Assembly: GCA_035570055.1 (NCBI GenBank)
Contig: DATMLM010000047.1
Location: forward strand, 1 to 64,000
DNA from: DASRDS01 sp035570055
GTDB taxonomy: Bacteria > Gemmatimonadota > Gemmatimonadetes > Gemmatimonadales > Gemmatimonadaceae
DNA: 64,000 nt
Reading direction: 5' to 3'
Shown here: piece after piece, positions 61,443 to 64,000 of the stretch
How positions within the stretch are numbered: position 1 is the first letter of the stretch
How the letters are laid out: the number at the start of each line of letters is the position of its first letter
The notes under the pieces: generated by a model
Seen by the model: only the letters and a program-made list of their open reading frames with translations
Database searches by the model: none
Told to the model about the DNA's origin: nothing
Program-made: the position numbers and the translations under genes

Positions 61443-62682
61443 CGTTCACCGCGCGATCGAAGCGGTCTGGCGGATCGAATCCGCCAGACTGATTGCCGGT
61501 CTCGCGCGGATGGTGCGCGATATCGGTCTCGCCGAGGACCTGGCGCAGGATGCGTTGCTCGCCGCGCTCGAGAAGTGGCCGGAGTCGGGCGTCCCGGACA
61601 ATCCGGGCGCCTGGCTCATGGCCACGGCGAAACGCCGCGCGATCGACAATCTGCGCCGCAACGCGCTCCTCGATCGGAAGCACGTCGAGGTGGCGCACGA
61701 TCTCGAATCGCGGCAGGAAGCCGAATCCGCCGCCATCGATGCCACGATCGATGATGACGTTGGAGATGACATGCTCCGCCTGATCTTCACGTCGTGCCAT
61801 CCCGTGTTATCCCCTGAGGCCCGCGTTGCCCTTACGCTGCGTCTCCTCGGCGGGCTCACGACTGACGAAATCGCCCGCGCATTCCTGGTCCCGGAACCGA
61901 CGATCGCCCAACGCATCGTCCGGGCCAAGCGCACGTTGCGCGAAGCGCGCGTGCCATTCGAGATGCCACGTCCGGCCGACCGCCCTGCGCGCTTGTCGTC
62001 TGTGCTGGAAGTGATCTACTTGATCTTCAACGAGGGCTACTCGGCGACCGCCGGCGAAGACTGGGTGCGTCCTGGTCTATGCGAGGATGCGCTGCGCCTC
62101 GGCCGCATTCTGGCCGCTCTCATGCCGGACGAATCCGAGGTCCACGGTCTCGTCGCCCTGATGGCGATCCAGGCATCCCGTCTCTCGGCCCGTGTCGGCC
62201 CGACGGGCGACCCGATCCTCCTGCTCGATCAAGACCGGGGCCGCTGGGATCACGTCTTGATCAACAACGGCCTGGCCGCGCTCGAGCGCGCCGAGAGACT
62301 CGCCGACACCCTCGGCCCCTACACGCTGCAAGCCGCGATCGCCGCGTGTCATGCGCGAGCGCACACGGCGGACGAAACCGACTGGCAGCGGATCGCCGCA
62401 CTGTATGATGCGCTGGCATCGCTCGCCCCGTCGCCGGTCGTAGAGCTCAATCGCGCGGTCGCCGTGGGGATGGCCTTTGGCCCGGCCGCGGGCCTCGAGC
62501 TCGTCGATGCGCTCTTGGGCGAGCCATCGCTCGCGCATTATCACCTCTTGCCGAGCGTGCGCGGCGATTTGCTCGCCAAGCTGGGACGGGCGGCCGAAGC
62601 GCGTGTCGAGTTTCAGCGAGCCGCGTCGCTCACGCGCAATGCCCGTGAGCGCGCGCTGCTGCTCCATCGGGCCGCTACGTAG
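61432..62682 (+). CDS. ECF42-type RNA polymerase sigma factor with C-terminal TPR-like domain
   Basis: Sigma factor of 416 residues. Region 2 covers about 10-75 (ARLIAGLARMVRDIGLAEDLAQDALLAALEKWP, NPGAWLMATAKRRAIDNLRR). Region 4 covers about 115-165 (LTLRLLGGLTTDEIARAFLVPEPTIAQRIVRAKRTL). The last ~230 residues (SSVLEVIYLIFNEGYSATAG, AELNRAVAVGMAFGP-like) form the helical, TPR-like extension (DUF6596) seen in ECF42 sigma factors, which replaces an anti-sigma partner. No anti-sigma gene is nearby. ATG 61432 overlaps the YCII gene. It meets the opposite gene with an 8-base tail overlap. Confidence 0.92.
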   Translation: MKDSVHRAIEAVWRIESARLIAGLARMVRDIGLAEDLAQDALLAALEKWPESGVPDNPGAWLMATAKRRAIDNLRRNALLDRKHVEVAHDLESRQEAESAAIDATIDDDVGDDMLRLIFTSCHPVLSPEARVALTLRLLGGLTTDEIARAFLVPEPTIAQRIVRAKRTLREARVPFEMPRPADRPARLSSVLEVIYLIFNEGYSATAGEDWVRPGLCEDALRLGRILAALMPDESEVHGLVALMAIQASRLSARVGPTGDPILLLDQDRGRWDHVLINNGLAALERAERLADTLGPYTLQAAIAACHARAHTADETDWQRIAALYDALASLAPSPVVELNRAVAVGMAFGPAAGLELVDALLGEPSLAHYHLLPSVRGDLLAKLGRAAEARVEFQRAASLTRNARERALLLHRAAT

Positions 62683-64000
62683 ACGTCTGCGTTCGGTTCG
62701 CCGCCTCGATCGCTTTCCGATTGTCGACGATGCGCGCCGCATCGCGCAGATTCGTCAGGTAGATCTGAATCGCCTGGTCGCGCTGCTGCTGCATGAGCGA
62801 TTGCCGCTGCGCGACTTTCTGCGCCTCCCACGCGGCGCGATTCGACTCGGTCCGTTTGTCGACGCGAATCACGTACATCGCGTCATCGGTCCCGATCGGC
62901 TGGCTGACGACGTTGAGCGGCAAGGAGAACGCGGCGCCAATGACTTCGTTGAAGCGCCCGACATCCGGAACGAACGCCGTGCGATTGAATGAGGGGCTGT
63001 GAATTACCGAGAGCCCTTCCACCTTGGCCTCGGCGTCAAGGGAGCTCTTCGCCGCGGCATCCGCGAATATCTGCGCTTTCGTTCGCAGGAGCTCGATCAC
63101 GCCTCGCTTGGCGAGGATCGCGCGAATCTGCGGCCGGACCGCTGCCTCGGCGCCCCGCGAGTTCGGATCGACTCCGGGCGTGAGCGAGTCGAGCCGCGCG
63201 AGATAGTACGCATCATCGGCGTCGAACAACTCGCTGGACTCGCCAACTTGCGCGCCCGAGAACGCCCACGTGCCGACGCTCGGCACCTGGCGTCCGTTCC
63301 AGTTGAGCGGCTCGTCCTCATTCACGTGCAATTTCACCACCGGGAGCCCAAACGTCTTCGCCGCTTTGTCGAATTGCCCGCTCAGCTCCGCATGGCCAAC
63401 GATCTTGTCGAGCGAATCGGCAATATGGTTGGTTCTCGCCGCGGCGGAGTCACTCTGCTGAATGCGCAGCAGGATATGCCGGACAGTGATGGAATCGCCC
63501 TTCTTGGAATCCACCCGAATCAGGTGAAAGCCGTACGGCGACAAGACGGGTTGTGACAGCTCGCCCGGCTTGAGGGCGAATGCCGCGCTGTCGAACTGCG
63601 GGACAAACCGTCCCCGAGTCACGGTGCCGAGGAGACCACCTTGCGTGGCGGATGCCGAGTCCTGCGACTCGCGCTTGGCGACATCGTCGAACTTGGCCCC
63701 TTTCTCGATTTGGTCGCGCAGGGCGAGGAGATGGGCACGGGTCGCGGCGGTGTCGGCCGACGTGATCGTGCGCGGCAGGATGAGTATCGAGACCGACGCG
63801 CGCCCTTTCCTCCCCAACTGCTTCTTATGGGCGACGAAGTATTCGTGTATCGCCTCATCGGTCACATGGACCGTGGAGTCGGCCACCTCGTCCGGATGCC
63901 AGGACACATAGGAGATCTGCGCCGAGTCGTGCCCGTCCCGCCACAGGTTCCACATCTGGGCGTCTGTGACGTAGACCGAGGACGCGACCTGCTCGAACAG
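62675..64000 (-). CDS. SurA/PpiD-like peptidyl-prolyl isomerase, 5' end outside the window
   Basis: C-terminal 441 residues of a parvulin-type chaperone; the frame stays open to base 64000. The parvulin domain is at FDDVAKRESQDSASATQGGLL, FVPQFDSAAFALKPGELSQPV and YGFHLIRVDSKKGDSITVRHILL. The latter RHILL begins a second, partial parvulin-like unit. It should act in the periplasm on outer-membrane proteins, like SurA or PpiD. Signal or anchor and start lie beyond the edge. A codon M at 63955 is only an internal methionine. Confidence 0.85.
   Translation of the reverse strand: MFEQVASSVYVTDAQMWNLWRDGHDSAQISYVSWHPDEVADSTVHVTDEAIHEYFVAHKKQLGRKGRASVSILILPRTITSADTAATRAHLLALRDQIEKGAKFDDVAKRESQDSASATQGGLLGTVTRGRFVPQFDSAAFALKPGELSQPVLSPYGFHLIRVDSKKGDSITVRHILLRIQQSDSAAARTNHIADSLDKIVGHAELSGQFDKAAKTFGLPVVKLHVNEDEPLNWNGRQVPSVGTWAFSGAQVGESSELFDADDAYYLARLDSLTPGVDPNSRGAEAAVRPQIRAILAKRGVIELLRTKAQIFADAAAKSSLDAEAKVEGLSVIHSPSFNRTAFVPDVGRFNEVIGAAFSLPLNVVSQPIGTDDAMYVIRVDKRTESNRAAWEAQKVAQRQSLMQQQRDQAIQIYLTNLRDAARIVDNRKAIEAANRTQTST

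Overview
The window is a GC-rich, gene-dense piece of a diderm bacterial chromosome. It carries complete Tol-Pal, LptD and BamD outer-membrane machinery, a long SecA, a protein with the DUF4321 signature, an ECF42-type sigma factor and many short coupled gene overlaps. Gene content and protein style fit Gemmatimonadota best. That placement is inference from family resemblance, not from a marker-gene tree. No rRNA, tRNA, CRISPR array, insertion sequence or prophage was seen.

Layout, left to right. 1-15591 is a surface-polysaccharide locus. It has GDP-D-rhamnose genes (gmd cut by the window edge, rmd), a full set for UDP-GlcNAc3NAcA (wbpD, wbpB, wbpE, wbpA), a Wzi-like outer-membrane protein, a Wza-like exporter, a Wzc-like tyrosine kinase, and UDP-glucuronate and UDP-xylose genes (ugd, uxs). 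carB is wedged into it by overlaps on both sides. 15592-28194 is a housekeeping run on the same strand: TPR protein, bamD, nadD, secA, radC, rel, uvrB, tsaE, tsaB, rimI, ssb. 28195-34451 is an accessory stretch on both strands. It holds a tandem hairpin repeat, a lower-GC islet with two coupled membrane-protein genes, a DinB-like protein, an M50-like membrane protein, a VOC protein, an orphan caspase-like protein, a broken ankyrin gene and a GNAT acetyltransferase.

34452-38054 encodes a long coiled-coil protein and a lipoprotein. 38097-50240 is one chain of mostly overlapping genes: hemX-like, a siroheme-synthase-like dehydrogenase, hemA, a sugar epimerase, tolQ-tolR-tolA/tonB-tolB-pal-cpoB, tatC and lptD. 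50463-56742 holds a fibronectin-type lipoprotein and a histidine-utilisation operon, hutH-hutU-(radical SAM)-hutI, in which hutH starts inside a strong hairpin. 56762-60623 has a large TPR protein, a polyprenyl diphosphate synthase and a DUF4321 protein. 60694-62682 has two YCII/DGPF proteins and an ECF42-type sigma factor. The right edge cuts a minus-strand SurA/PpiD-like peptidyl-prolyl isomerase.

Three signals are not explained by ordinary genes. First, an intergenic family of small hairpins has the loop core GCGAAGC/GCTTCGC, with compensatory stem changes between copies. Second, several genes lack a ribosome-binding site but have a TANNNT -10-like hexamer 6-8 bases before the start codon, suggesting leaderless mRNAs. 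Third, the hutH start codon lies in a 13-bp hairpin.
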